Source of the DNA: a virus
Reading direction: 5' to 3' (one strand)
Length of the DNA stretch: 28,693 nt
IMG/VR virus record: IMGVR_UViG_3300049846_000816
Span: 1 to 28,693 of that record
Shown in pieces: positions 21,174-27,906 of this stretch. The notes below the pieces were generated by a model. It was not told the DNA's origin and searched no databases. It saw nothing but the letters and a program-made list of their open reading frames with translations. Numbering within the stretch: the stretch's first letter is position 1; each line of letters starts with the position of its first letter. The position numbers and the translations under genes are program-made.

Positions 21174-21217
21174 GCGGATTTTAAGTCCGCCACGTCTACC
21201 TGTTTCGTCAAGCCCCT
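21174..21217 (-). other. attP-like fragment of tRNA-Leu(UAA)
   Basis: Minus strand: a D-arm ACG-AAACAGGTAGA-CGT (21208-21192), one linking base, then a perfect anticodon arm GCGGA-CTTAAAA-TCCGC (21190-21174) with anticodon TAA, the leucine UUA-reading tRNA. GGTAGACG is the typical Leu D-loop. The downstream half does not fold into a normal variable arm and T-arm (no GTTCGA-type loop), so this is a fragment, not a working tRNA gene. Integrase-bearing T7-like phages such as cyanophage P-SSP7 carry a comparable tRNA-Leu-matching stretch beside int; the integrase gene ends 25 nt upstream here. The anticodon-arm inverted repeat is the likely crossover core. Confidence 0.8.
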
Positions 21218-21241
21218 CAAGCGTTCTTCGCGGGCACGCGG

Positions 21242-22276
21242 TCACGCCGCGACCAGTTTGGGCACAGGTTTGGGCACAACGCCAGCCCCGGGCTCCAGAA
21301 GGGACGCCATACCCTCCAGATCGGTCGGCGACAGGTGCCGGTAGCGCAGCGTGGTGGTGAACGAGCGGTGGCCCATCCAGATCATCACGCGCGACAGGTC
21401 GACGCCGGCCCGCACGAGGCGGGTGCAGCAGGTGTGCCTGAGGGTGTGGATCACCACGTCCTCGATCCCGGTGTGGGCGCACGCCTTGGTGAAGCTGTCG
21501 CGGAAGCGCCACGAGTTGATGCCATGCCACGGCCCGCCGGCCTGGCCGCGCTGTCGCTCGACGGCGGCGTGCGCCCGATCGGTGAGCGGGATCGTGCGCG
21601 GCTTGCCGCCCTTGGTGAACCAGTAGGTCACCTTGCGCCCGTTGTAGGCGGTCCACAGGGACGCGTGGCCCTCGCTCTCCCAGCGGCAGCCGGTGTCGAT
21701 CAGGTACTCGACGAAGTCGGCGTAGAGGTGCTCGCCCCATAGGCGCAGCGTGGCGAGGATCGCCCGCTCCTCGGCAGGCGAGACCTCGCGCTCCCTGCCC
21801 TGCGGCTCGGTGCGCCGGGAGAAGTGCGGCACGGTCTCGATCAGCCCGCGCTTGTGCGCGTAGCGGAGCAGCTTCGACAGCGCCGCCAGCTTGCGGTTGA
21901 TGGTGCCGTTCGCGTTTCCGGCGTCGATCAGGGCGCGGATGTAGCGGTCGACCTCGCTCGTGGTGATCGCCGAGGCGAGCACGTTCGCGCCGAAGAAGTC
22001 CACCGCGCACTGCCCGTTGCGGATCAGCGAGGCGCTGGCCCGCGCGTCGCGCCATTCCATGGTGGCGACCTGCCGCTGCAAGGCGCCCATGGTGATGCCC
22101 TTGGCGGCCTGGCCGGGCGCGGCCGAGGGAAGGGGCCTGCCTTCCTCGTCGGCTAGCTTCATCGCCGCCTCCCACGCGAGGGCTTGGGCCTCGGTAGGGA
22201 AGCCGCCGCGCCTTTTGCGGCTGCCGTCTCGCAGGCGCACGTCGCCCTGCCAGCCGTCGCCACGAAGTCTCGCCAT
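21242..22276 (-). CDS. Tyrosine integrase (site-specific recombinase)
   Basis: Catalyses integration between attP and a host attB. 344 residues. N-terminal arm/SAM-like region with GALQRQVATMEWRDARASASL and TINRKLAALSKLLRYAHKRG. The catalytic domain has all expected residues: R198 (DTGCRWES), K222/K225 (TKGGKPRTIPL), H277-x2-R280 (HTLRHTCCTRL), H303 (MGHRSF) and nucleophile Y312 (TLRYRHL). It appears complete and active. The Shine-Dalgarno AGAGGAGG lies six bases before the ATG, 13 nt after the MarR-like gene. Lytic T7-like phages lack an integrase; its presence implies a temperate or recently temperate phage. Confidence 0.95.
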   Translation of the reverse strand: MARLRGDGWQGDVRLRDGSRKRRGGFPTEAQALAWEAAMKLADEEGRPLPSAAPGQAAKGITMGALQRQVATMEWRDARASASLIRNGQCAVDFFGANVLASAITTSEVDRYIRALIDAGNANGTINRKLAALSKLLRYAHKRGLIETVPHFSRRTEPQGREREVSPAEERAILATLRLWGEHLYADFVEYLIDTGCRWESEGHASLWTAYNGRKVTYWFTKGGKPRTIPLTDRAHAAVERQRGQAGGPWHGINSWRFRDSFTKACAHTGIEDVVIHTLRHTCCTRLVRAGVDLSRVMIWMGHRSFTTTLRYRHLSPTDLEGMASLLEPGAGVVPKPVPKLVAA

Positions 22277-22289
22277 GCTGCGCCTCCTC

Positions 22290-22616
22290 TCAGTTCACCA
22301 GTTGCGAGATGCGCCGCGTGAGTGCGGCACCCTTGCCGGTCAACCGTACGCGCTTGTAGCGCCGATCGGCCGGGTCCTCGTACGCCTCGACCACGTCGGC
22401 CCCGTCCTTGCCGAGGCGGTGGTGCTTCGACAAGGCGGCGACGTTGCGCGACGTGCTCGACGATGCGAGGCCCAGCCTGTTCTGCAGGTCTCGCATCGAG
22501 ATGTCGGGCTCGTCCGCGATGATCAGGAACGTCAGCACGGTCTGTGCCGGCATCTCCGGGTCAATCGCGCGGAGCATTTCCATCAGTTGGATCAGCCTCC
22601 CTAATCCTTTGGGCAT
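22290..22616 (-). CDS. MarR-like winged-helix transcriptional regulator
   Basis: 108 residues. Winged-helix core: TVLTFLIIADEPDISMRDLQ, then NRLGLASSSTSRNVAALSKH (recognition helix around SSSTSRNVAAL), then a wing ending DRRYKRVRLTGKGAALTRRI (the D-x-R...V.LT.KG signature of MarR proteins). AAGGAG lies seven bases before the ATG. It is transcribed directly ahead of the integrase, and no CI- or Cro-like repressor is visible, so it is the best candidate for control of integration or lysogeny (inference). Known MarR proteins usually bind palindromes near their own promoter; no operator can be fixed here. Confidence 0.85.
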   Translation of the reverse strand: MPKGLGRLIQLMEMLRAIDPEMPAQTVLTFLIIADEPDISMRDLQNRLGLASSSTSRNVAALSKHHRLGKDGADVVEAYEDPADRRYKRVRLTGKGAALTRRISQLVN

Positions 22617-22800
22617 CGTCGTTCTCCTTCCCGCGCCGCGCCCGTGGCCCCACCCACGACGCGATCACCTGTAACCGCCAGAAGGCGGCCTCGAAATCGC
22701 GCCCGTCCCGTAGCATATACGCAAGGGGAGCGCCATCGACACACCGGCGGGTCTCGATCACCAGATCGAGCCGCCCTACCGCAACGCTAAACAGGATCAT
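22561..22800 (-). CDS. Hypothetical protein, 79 residues, upstream of MarR-like gene
   Basis: MILFSVAVGRLDLVIETRRC ... ADPTDGNAPRD. The first two thirds have normal protein character (FSVAVGRLDLVIETRR, FEAAFWRLQVIASW); the C-terminus is charged and overlaps the MarR-like gene by 56 nt. AGGAG is rather far upstream (about 15 bases). Possibly the first gene of the MarR-integrase operon. Not recognised. Confidence 0.5.
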   Translation of the reverse strand: MILFSVAVGRLDLVIETRRCVDGAPLAYMLRDGRDFEAAFWRLQVIASWVGPRARRGKENDDAQRIREADPTDGNAPRD

Positions 22801-22889
22801 GATGAAACAGCTTTCTCCTATGGGAGTAAATAGGCCACGCCCTCTACCAAAACGGCGGTAGGAAGGTCAACGGGTTCGTCAGCCTCGCG
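22801..22889 (-). promoter_or_regulatory. Gap upstream of MarR-integrase operon with small hairpins
   Basis: An 89-nt gap, AT-richer than its surroundings. It contains CTACC-(8 nt)-GGTAG at 22844-22861 and a 4-bp CTCC/GGAG repeat at 22815-22826. It is the natural place for a promoter and operator of the integrase operon, but no clear -35/-10 pair or MarR-type palindrome can be named. Confidence 0.3.
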
Positions 22890-23285
22890 TCAGTCGCCGA
22901 GTCGCAGCCGAAGCAAGCTGATCGGGTAAGCGTTAACCTCGGTGATGCCCCTCTCCTGCAGGATCGGCGGCGCTGCCACCTTGACGACGCGGCAGCCGCG
23001 CTGACCGGCCATGTGGCACAGCTTGAAGCCGTCGCGCTTCGTGTCCTCAGCGGGGTCCTCGATCAGCTCCAGCGCCTCGGGGTTGCGCTTCACGAGATAG
23101 CCGAGGACCGTGTCATAGCCGGGAGGGCAGGCCGAGGTGTGGCGATAGAGGCGCTCGACCTCTTTGCGGATCGGCGCATCATCCGGCGTGTGCGTCTGAT
23201 GCGGCACGCCGAGGCGCTGCAGCAGATCACGGATGAAGGCGTCTTCGGCGGCGCTGCGCGAGCGCACGATGAATGTCTTGGGCAT
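22890..23285 (-). CDS. Hypothetical protein, 131 residues
   Basis: MPKTFIVRSRSAAEDAFIRD ... YPISLLRLRLGD. Mixed alpha/beta. It has three Cys (SACPPGYD, KLCHM, RGCRVVK) and no known motif. GGGAG lies 10-13 bases before the ATG, within the end of the previous small gene. Early-region gene of unknown role. Confidence 0.75.
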   Translation of the reverse strand: MPKTFIVRSRSAAEDAFIRDLLQRLGVPHQTHTPDDAPIRKEVERLYRHTSACPPGYDTVLGYLVKRNPEALELIEDPAEDTKRDGFKLCHMAGQRGCRVVKVAAPPILQERGITEVNAYPISLLRLRLGD

Positions 23286-23290
23286 GGTGT

Positions 23291-23428
23291 CTAGTCTCCC
23301 TTGGATGTGCGCGGTCTGCGCTTGAACGATCCCTTGCCCTTGCGCGGGCGGACGATGCGAGGCGCCTGCAGCTTCGAGCGCAGCGCCTTCGCGTGCGGGT
23401 TCCCCGCTCTAAACCCCGGGCCGCGCAC
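23291..23428 (-). CDS. Small basic phage protein, 45 residues
   Basis: Starts at GTG 23428: VRGPGFRAGNPHAKALRSKL, then QAPRIVRPRKGKGSFKRRPR, then TSKGD. The pattern N-P-x-A-K-A-L-R ... R-I-V-x-x-(R/K)-K-G-x-G-S-(F/Y) recurs in very small basic proteins of many podo- and siphophages; their function is not known. It overlaps the end of the preceding gene by 20 nt and has only a weak ribosome binding site, so the exact start is uncertain. Confidence 0.6.
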   Translation of the reverse strand: MRGPGFRAGNPHAKALRSKLQAPRIVRPRKGKGSFKRRPRTSKGD

Positions 23429-23729
23429 GGCGAGCCCGGAACGGGGCGGCGAACTTACTGCGCCGCTTGCCCATAAAGTTCTCGATGCGGTCGATGCTCC
23501 AACCTTTCGCGAGGCGCGACAGGATAACCGCGGTGGCGGCGCCGAAGTTCCACCAGCCGTGCTGGATCAGGTGGAACTCGTCGCCGATGCGCACTCCGGT
23601 CTCGGGCCGGCCGCTGCTCAGATCACCCTCGCGGCGCCACACGCAGTTGGTGATCGTTATGCCGGAGACGGGCAGGACGAGGTACGAGACCGCGTCCATG
23701 CGCGGTGCGTAGGGGTCACGGTGGGTCAC
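23409..23729 (-). CDS. Hypothetical protein, about 106 residues
   Basis: Core MDAVSYLVLPVSGITITNCV ... RIENFMGKRRSKFAAPFRAR, beta-rich with GVRIGDEFHLIQHGWWNFGA. Start choices are GTG 23729 (GGAG eight bases upstream, used here), GTG 23735 (overlapping the upstream stop as GTGA) and ATG 23699 (96 residues). Very basic C-terminus. Unknown function. Confidence 0.65.
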   Translation of the reverse strand: MTHRDPYAPRMDAVSYLVLPVSGITITNCVWRREGDLSSGRPETGVRIGDEFHLIQHGWWNFGAATAVILSRLAKGWSIDRIENFMGKRRSKFAAPFRARRARPGV

Positions 23730-23731
23730 GG

Positions 23732-23959
23732 TCACGGCTCCAAGTTCAGGATTTCTAGCAGGGACGCGTAGTCGCGCAGCAGCGCATCGAGTGCGCTCTT
23801 CTCGACCGTCACTGTCTTCGACGTGCTGCGCACCTTGGCGAGTGCTTCGTGCAGCTTGTCGAACTGCGCCGACGTGGCGATCAACCTCGCCTTGCGACGC
23901 TCGCGGTGCGTCAGGGTAATCACGGCGCGGCCCTCCAGAGGTTCGTGTTGTAGCTCCAC
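23732..23959 (-). CDS. Hypothetical helical protein, 75 residues
   Basis: MELQHEPLEGRAVITLTHRE, then RRKARLIATSAQFDKLHEAL, ending SALDALLRDYASLLEILNLEP. Start is GTG 23959 with GAGG upstream; the first 40 nt overlap the methyltransferase gene. The C-terminal part looks like a short coiled-coil helix. No family recognised. Confidence 0.65.
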   Translation of the reverse strand: MELQHEPLEGRAVITLTHRERRKARLIATSAQFDKLHEALAKVRSTSKTVTVEKSALDALLRDYASLLEILNLEP

Positions 23960-24726
23960 GTGGCCTCACTCTGTCCGAAGCGCGGCGGCTGGTTAGCCAC
24001 GAACACCGCCTCCGCGAAGCCACGCGGCGTCGCGCTGCGGATGTTCTTCGTCTTCATCGACTTCCCGCCCAGCTTCATCATCGGCTTGGCGTAGCGGTCG
24101 CCGTTGCTGGCGACGTAGTCCTGCGCCGGCGGAACCGGGAGAGGCATGGGCATGACGAAGCCGTCGCCGCACCAGATGCCGGTGCGCTTGCGGTACGCGT
24201 CGCGGGCCGGGATGTACTCGGGCCACGTCGGGTGCTGATCGTCGGCCGGCAGGTAGCCGCCGAAGTCGCACGGGTTAAACCAGCAGTCAGCGGGGCGCCA
24301 CAGGCGGGACAGGGCGCCGCTCGGGTTCTCGACCATGTAGGGCACGCGGCCGAGCGCGGCGGCGATGCGCTCGACTGACTGCGCCCGAGCGGCTGCGCGA
24401 TCTTGGAAGCCCGGATCGGCGGCCCGCTTGGCGGCCCAATGGCGAGCGCCGCTGGCGGCAAGATCAGTGCAAGGCGGGAAGCCGAAGACCATCCGCACAT
24501 CGCTCCAGTGGTGGCCGGCCAAGGCGATGGACGCGAGCACGCTGTGATAGCTGTCGGGTGCGTCCGCGTCCCAACGGCAGAACACGGTGCAGCCCCTGCC
24601 GTGCGCCTCGACGCGGCACTCACCGGCCGGATGTTGTAGATCGAAGCACAGCACGGTGTACCCAGCCTCGGCCCATGGGCGGCCCATGATGCCGGTGTAG
24701 TCGAACAGGGAAAGAACGACGCGCAT
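23920..24726 (-). CDS. Dcm-like DNA cytosine methyltransferase family protein
   Basis: 268 residues from ATG 24726. The SAM-binding start is VVLSLFDYTGIMGRPWAEAG, then YTVLCFDLQH (motif I F-D-x-T-G and the acidic residue closing strand 2). The catalytic-loop region is GFPPCTDLAASGARHW (motif IV, P-C), and VENPSGALS corresponds to motif VI (E-N-P rather than E-N-V). CWFNPCDFGGYLP follows. The expected Cys and Glu are present, but the substitution of T for Q after PC and the short C-terminal target-recognition part are atypical. Likely role: modifying phage DNA against restriction. In the early region, where anti-restriction genes are expected. GGAG lies ten bases upstream. Confidence 0.8.
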   Translation of the reverse strand: MRVVLSLFDYTGIMGRPWAEAGYTVLCFDLQHPAGECRVEAHGRGCTVFCRWDADAPDSYHSVLASIALAGHHWSDVRMVFGFPPCTDLAASGARHWAAKRAADPGFQDRAAARAQSVERIAAALGRVPYMVENPSGALSRLWRPADCWFNPCDFGGYLPADDQHPTWPEYIPARDAYRKRTGIWCGDGFVMPMPLPVPPAQDYVASNGDRYAKPMMKLGGKSMKTKNIRSATPRGFAEAVFVANQPPRFGQSEATWSYNTNLWRAAP

Positions 24727-24733
24727 AGCGGGA

Positions 24734-25000
24734 TTACTCCGAAGGTGTAGGGGTTGAGCCGCGCGAAGGCGCACGGCGCTTGATCATCGGCCGCAGGTAG
24801 GCGGCAGAGCGAAGAGCCTCGGCGCGTGCTCGCTTGAAGCGGGCCGCCTCGGCAATCATATCGATCAGCACTGCGAGCGGCGCGTTTCTGGCCCGCGCGT
24901 CGCGCCACCGACGCATCGTGTCGCGATACGCGAAGGCGTTGAGGGCGGCGCGGCGCAAGGCGCCCACCATGGCGGCCCTGTAAGCGTTATCGCTGCTCAT
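24734..25000 (-). CDS. Hypothetical helical protein, 88 residues
   Basis: MSSDNAYRAAMVGALRRAAL ... KRRAPSRGSTPTPSE. Ala/Arg-rich, almost wholly helical, with a basic Ser/Pro tail. The ATG overlaps the stop of the preceding gene (ATGA) and the stop lies 7 nt before the methyltransferase ATG, so it is part of an operon. Function unknown. Confidence 0.65.
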   Translation of the reverse strand: MSSDNAYRAAMVGALRRAALNAFAYRDTMRRWRDARARNAPLAVLIDMIAEAARFKRARAEALRSAAYLRPMIKRRAPSRGSTPTPSE

Positions 25001-25458
25001 GACGGCACCTTGTGGCGGCGGGTGGCAGGGACAGCCTCAGGCGCGGCCTGATGCAGTTCGGCGTAGGTGGGCACGTGCGGTAGTCCGCGCTTGAACGACA
25101 GAGACGCCAGCGGGACGCGCGGCGGGATGGTGCCGCAAATCTCGGCCAGCGCATCGCCCACGCGCTTCGCGACCACAGCTCGCGTCAACGGGATGTCCCC
25201 GGCACGCGCGAGGCTGTCGAGCAGGCGGGTATGGTGCGCCTTGTTCGCCTTGCTGGGCGGCTTGAGACTGCTACCCGAGCCGCGCACGGCGGCGGCAGCC
25301 AGCCGGCCGTACTCGTAGCCGCCCAAGCCGATGGCATCCGCGTCGCGACGCGGTTCGGCACCTAGGATACCGTCTCGGAAGCCCGCCTTGTAGGATGCGC
25401 TGCCGCTGATGGCAGTACCACCGACACGCTTGAGCTTAGGCAGGTTAACGATAGGCAT
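24997..25458 (-). CDS. Hypothetical protein, 153 residues
   Basis: MPIVNLPKLKRVGGTAISGS ... PEAVPATRRHKVPS. ASYKAGFRDGILGAEPRRDA and GGYEYGRLAAAAVRGS resemble the Y-x-x-G-F-x-D-G/Y-x-x-G repeats of small phage proteins that begin with a Gly/Tyr-rich helix. GAGGGG lies nine bases before the ATG. No assigned function. Confidence 0.7.
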   Translation of the reverse strand: MPIVNLPKLKRVGGTAISGSASYKAGFRDGILGAEPRRDADAIGLGGYEYGRLAAAAVRGSGSSLKPPSKANKAHHTRLLDSLARAGDIPLTRAVVAKRVGDALAEICGTIPPRVPLASLSFKRGLPHVPTYAELHQAAPEAVPATRRHKVPS

Positions 25459-25461
25459 GGT

Positions 25462-25632
25462 TCAGCACCCCTCAATACGAACGCGGGCGATGCGCTCGGG
25501 CTTCACGGAGGCGCAGCGAGCGCCGGCAGCGGCGCGGGCGGCAGCCCGAGCGCGGGAGGGCGACAGACCGAAGCCTGAAGCGAGTAGGCGCGTACCGTCG
25601 CGCAGGTAGATGGTCGCGATTGCCTGAAACAT
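25462..25632 (-). CDS. Hypothetical protein, 56 residues
   Basis: MFQAIATIYLRDGTRLLASG, then FGLSPSRARAAARAAAGARC, then ASVKPERIARVRIEGC. A strong Shine-Dalgarno (GGAGG, seven bases before ATG) lies in a leader TTCGGAGGCGTTCCC that closely resembles that of the gene at 25700-25942. A small beta-alpha-beta fold is plausible: strand, Ala-rich helix, strand. Confidence 0.65.
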   Translation of the reverse strand: MFQAIATIYLRDGTRLLASGFGLSPSRARAAARAAAGARCASVKPERIARVRIEGC

Positions 25633-25699
25633 GGGAACGCCTCCGAAAGAGGATTGATAGGCTCGTCAGGCGTGGCTTCACCACGCGACAGAGAGAGGG

Positions 25700-25942
25700 C
25701 TAGGCGCCCGCTCCCTGTTTCGCCTTGTCGTCAAGCCAGCGCCCAGCCTTGATAGCGAGCGCGGCGTTTTCCTCGCTGCAGTTCAAGAACTGTGCGGTGT
25801 CCGCGATCAGTTCCCCGAGCAAGTGCCGCGCGTAGGCGTCACGGCACGCCTGCGACCCGTGTAGACCAATGGTCGACCAGACGTAGGGCGGCACGATGCG
25901 CCGCGCGGGGCCGCGATAGCGGCGAGAGACGTTGCTACGCAT
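25700..25942 (-). CDS. Hypothetical protein, 80 residues
   Basis: MRSNVSRRYRGPARRIVPPY ... AIKAGRWLDDKAKQGAGA. Basic N-terminus, then a helical C-terminal part (AYARHLLGELIADTAQFLNC, SEENAALAIKAGRWLDDKAK). GGAGG lies eight bases before the ATG. Second gene of the early region. Function not recognised. Confidence 0.7.
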   Translation of the reverse strand: MRSNVSRRYRGPARRIVPPYVWSTIGLHGSQACRDAYARHLLGELIADTAQFLNCSEENAALAIKAGRWLDDKAKQGAGA

Positions 25943-25968
25943 TGGGAAGCCCTCCGAATAGGGAGCGA

Positions 25969-26742
25969 TCAGCGCACAAAGCCAGACGTGTCGCGCTTCG
26001 CGTTGCCTTTCGCCTTCAAGCCGACGATGACGCCGCGAGGATCGAGGAAACGGAGGTCATGTGCGTCGCCGTCGATCACAGACACGCTGTTGAGCGGCCC
26101 GACGGTGTACGCCAGCGGCACCTTGTGGAATACCGCCGCGACGTTCATCCCGTTCGCCAGCGCTTGCGCCGCGTCGCGATCGTTCCCCTCAGCGAGCGAG
26201 AACGTCAGCGTGTAGTTTTCCGGCAGGTCGCGGCGGTTCGGTCGCTTTGTGTAGTCGTAGAACTGCACGGTTGGGAACACGGCCATGATGTTCGCGGCGT
26301 TAAGCGTGGCCCCGCTGGGTGTCGGGATAGGACACACGACACGCTCCCACGGAATGTCGCTGGTGCCGTTGAGGCGGATCGCGGGCTTGAGCCCGAGCGA
26401 GGCCGCCAGTTTGATCACCTTGCGAACATCCGCGACCAGCGCCAGCATAAACCCGTGGCGATCCTCGAAATACCAGCGGGTGCGGCGGATGCGGGCCGCC
26501 TGAATGGTGTTGACCTTGCCCGCAGCGACGTCAGCGTGTGTCAAGCGCGGCGCACCGGCCATCAGGCCACCACGGCCGGCAGTATTGAGGCAGGCAGCGA
26601 GGCAGCCCTCAGTCGCCTTGGGGCACACATTGAAGCCAGAGAGAGACCCGGGCGCAAGGTGCAATACGGCAGTGAGATAGCCGTGCGCGGTGCCTTTGGC
26701 GATCTTGGGGTTACCAACGGTCAAGAGCTTGAACGCGGACAT
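25969..26742 (-). CDS. Gp88-like phage protein, first early gene
   Basis: 257 residues. The N-terminus has LLTVGNPKIAKGTAHGYLTA, then VLHLAPGSLSGFNVCPKATE, then GCLAACLNTAGRGGLMAG. This C-P-x-A-x-x-G-C-x-x-x-C-L-x-x-(A/S)-G-R-G block with the upstream G-N-x-K...YLTA..(Y/H)LAP is the signature of the widespread phage Gp88 family. Three clustered Cys could hold a metal or iron-sulphur cluster, but I know of no established biochemical function. As the gene nearest the presumed left genome end it should be expressed very early by host RNA polymerase. AGGTGA precedes the ATG. Confidence 0.85.
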   Translation of the reverse strand: MSAFKLLTVGNPKIAKGTAHGYLTAVLHLAPGSLSGFNVCPKATEGCLAACLNTAGRGGLMAGAPRLTHADVAAGKVNTIQAARIRRTRWYFEDRHGFMLALVADVRKVIKLAASLGLKPAIRLNGTSDIPWERVVCPIPTPSGATLNAANIMAVFPTVQFYDYTKRPNRRDLPENYTLTFSLAEGNDRDAAQALANGMNVAAVFHKVPLAYTVGPLNSVSVIDGDAHDLRFLDPRGVIVGLKAKGNAKRDTSGFVR

Positions 26743-26866
26743 GGCGTCACCTAGAGCTAGTGGTGAGAGACGTTTCGGCCGTAGCTGCGGCCATCGTCAG
26801 GCAAGGCGCGGCCCCGTGGCAGGGACAGCCTCGCGACGTCTTAGGCGTGGTCTAGTGCGCGGCCCT

Positions 26867-27124
26867 CTAATCCCCGCACGTCACCTTGCCCGGTTCCGAC
26901 CCCTCCGCATGACGCCTTGTGTCGCGTGGCGTTCTTGGCTGTTTCGGACAAAGCGCTACGCGCCAGCCGCTATCAGGGTCGGTCGAGTACCTATGCAGCG
27001 ACTTACACTCGCACCGCACCGGCCCAACCGGAACCCGCTCTCTATCCTTGGCGGCGGGTTCTTTACCGTATCGCCGTCGGGTTGCCCCGTTGCGATGGAC
27101 GAAACCTAGTCGATCCGTAGCCAC
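26867..27124 (-). CDS. Possible early small protein, 85 residues (doubtful)
   Basis: From GTG 27124: VATDRLGFVHRNGATRRRYG ... PRDTRRHAEGSEPGKVTCGD, with RCECKSLHRYSTDPDSGWRV in the middle (C-x-C, then ALC). Basic and Cys-containing, as small early phage proteins can be. Against it: no convincing ribosome binding site, and frequent AGA, AGG, CTA and TAG-like words that are rare in the neighbouring genes. It is the only minus-strand frame of note in the repeat-rich region. Confidence 0.3.
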   Translation of the reverse strand: MATDRLGFVHRNGATRRRYGKEPAAKDRERVPVGPVRCECKSLHRYSTDPDSGWRVALCPKQPRTPRDTRRHAEGSEPGKVTCGD

Positions 27125-27827
27125 TCCACAAGAGGAATGTTTCCCGAAGCGGAGGAATTAGCCTCTGTCGCATCCCCTGCGGCGGCGCTAGGCGATTGAT
27201 CGGACTCGAGGATTAGCTCTAGGTGCGACGGGCTGCCGCACCCTGCGAAAAACACTGATCAGCGGTCTATTCGGTGCCTGGTAGCGCACCCTGCGGCCTC
27301 TCTGAGGCGATCCTGTCGCATGTATCAGGCGGCCCGCTTGATCAGGCGCTGTAGATCGCCCCGGGCTGCCTGAGGCGGCGCCCCGGGAGGCTCTAGGCGT
27401 GCTCTAGGGGCCGGGCCGCGATTACTGATCATGACGAACGAACAAGCGAACATCCCGGGCCGCCGCTCGGCGCGTCCCTAGGGAACGCCTCGGGCGCCGC
27501 CATGGCGAGGGATAGGACCCTATATCCGTTGCGGCGCGAGGAACATCAATGGGTTAGACCCTCGGCGTGCCTAGGCGCGTGCCAATGGGTGCTAATGGCC
27601 GGCCTAATGGGTGGCGACCAGGGCACGGGGGGTAGCGCAGCGAGCGCCAGCGCTGGGGCGGGTCTCGCGGTCGTAGACCAAACATCCGACCCCCCTTCCG
27701 AGGGAAACCCCTCAGAACCCCCGCAGGAGCCCCTAGGATCGCTCAGGATCGCCAAAGGCGACCTCCAGGGTCCTAGGGTAGCTCCCCGCCGGGGTGGCGC
27801 TCCTAGAGCGTCCTAGGGGCCCCTAGA

Positions 27828-27852
27828 GAGGAGGGTGTGTGGTCCCCTCCTC
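27828..27852. other. 8-bp hairpin in the terminal region
   Basis: GAGGAGGG (27828-27835) and CCCTCCTC (27845-27852) pair perfectly around a 9-nt loop, in either strand. No T-tract follows, so termination is unlikely. It lies about 85 nt into the transcript from the promoter at 27935-27952, where a concatemer-processing or packaging structure would be expected in a T7-like phage (inference). Confidence 0.5.
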
Positions 27853-27906
27853 CCGGGCTAACCTGTGGCACTCCTGCAACACAATTGAGCACAAGCCTAG
27901 CCTATA

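Larger units (their letters stand above)
21031..21277. repeat. Repeats flanking the tRNA-like core: possible integrase arm sites
   Basis: Plus strand: TTTGGGCAC at 21040-21048, 21257-21265 and 21269-21277 (the last two inside GTTTGGGCACA repeats spaced 12 nt), with a weaker GTCGGGCAC at 21057-21065. GGTCACGCC occurs at 21031-21039 and 21240-21248, each beside a TTTGGGCAC copy. All are in direct orientation on both sides of the tRNA-like core. This fits arm-type integrase binding sites of an attP, but chance or an old duplication cannot be excluded. The right-hand copies lie in the 3' end of the integrase gene. Confidence 0.6.

Noticed and set aside
21140-21217. A complete functional tRNA-Leu gene
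   Set aside because: The D-arm and anticodon arm are perfect, but the 3' half has no T-loop sequence and the acceptor stem pairs at only about five positions plus a wobble. It fits an att fragment better.
27502-27816. Plus-strand frame of 104 codons in the gene-poor region
   Set aside because: Low-complexity Gly/Ser/Pro composition, opposite strand to all other genes, in a repeat-rich stretch; no ribosome binding site convincing enough.
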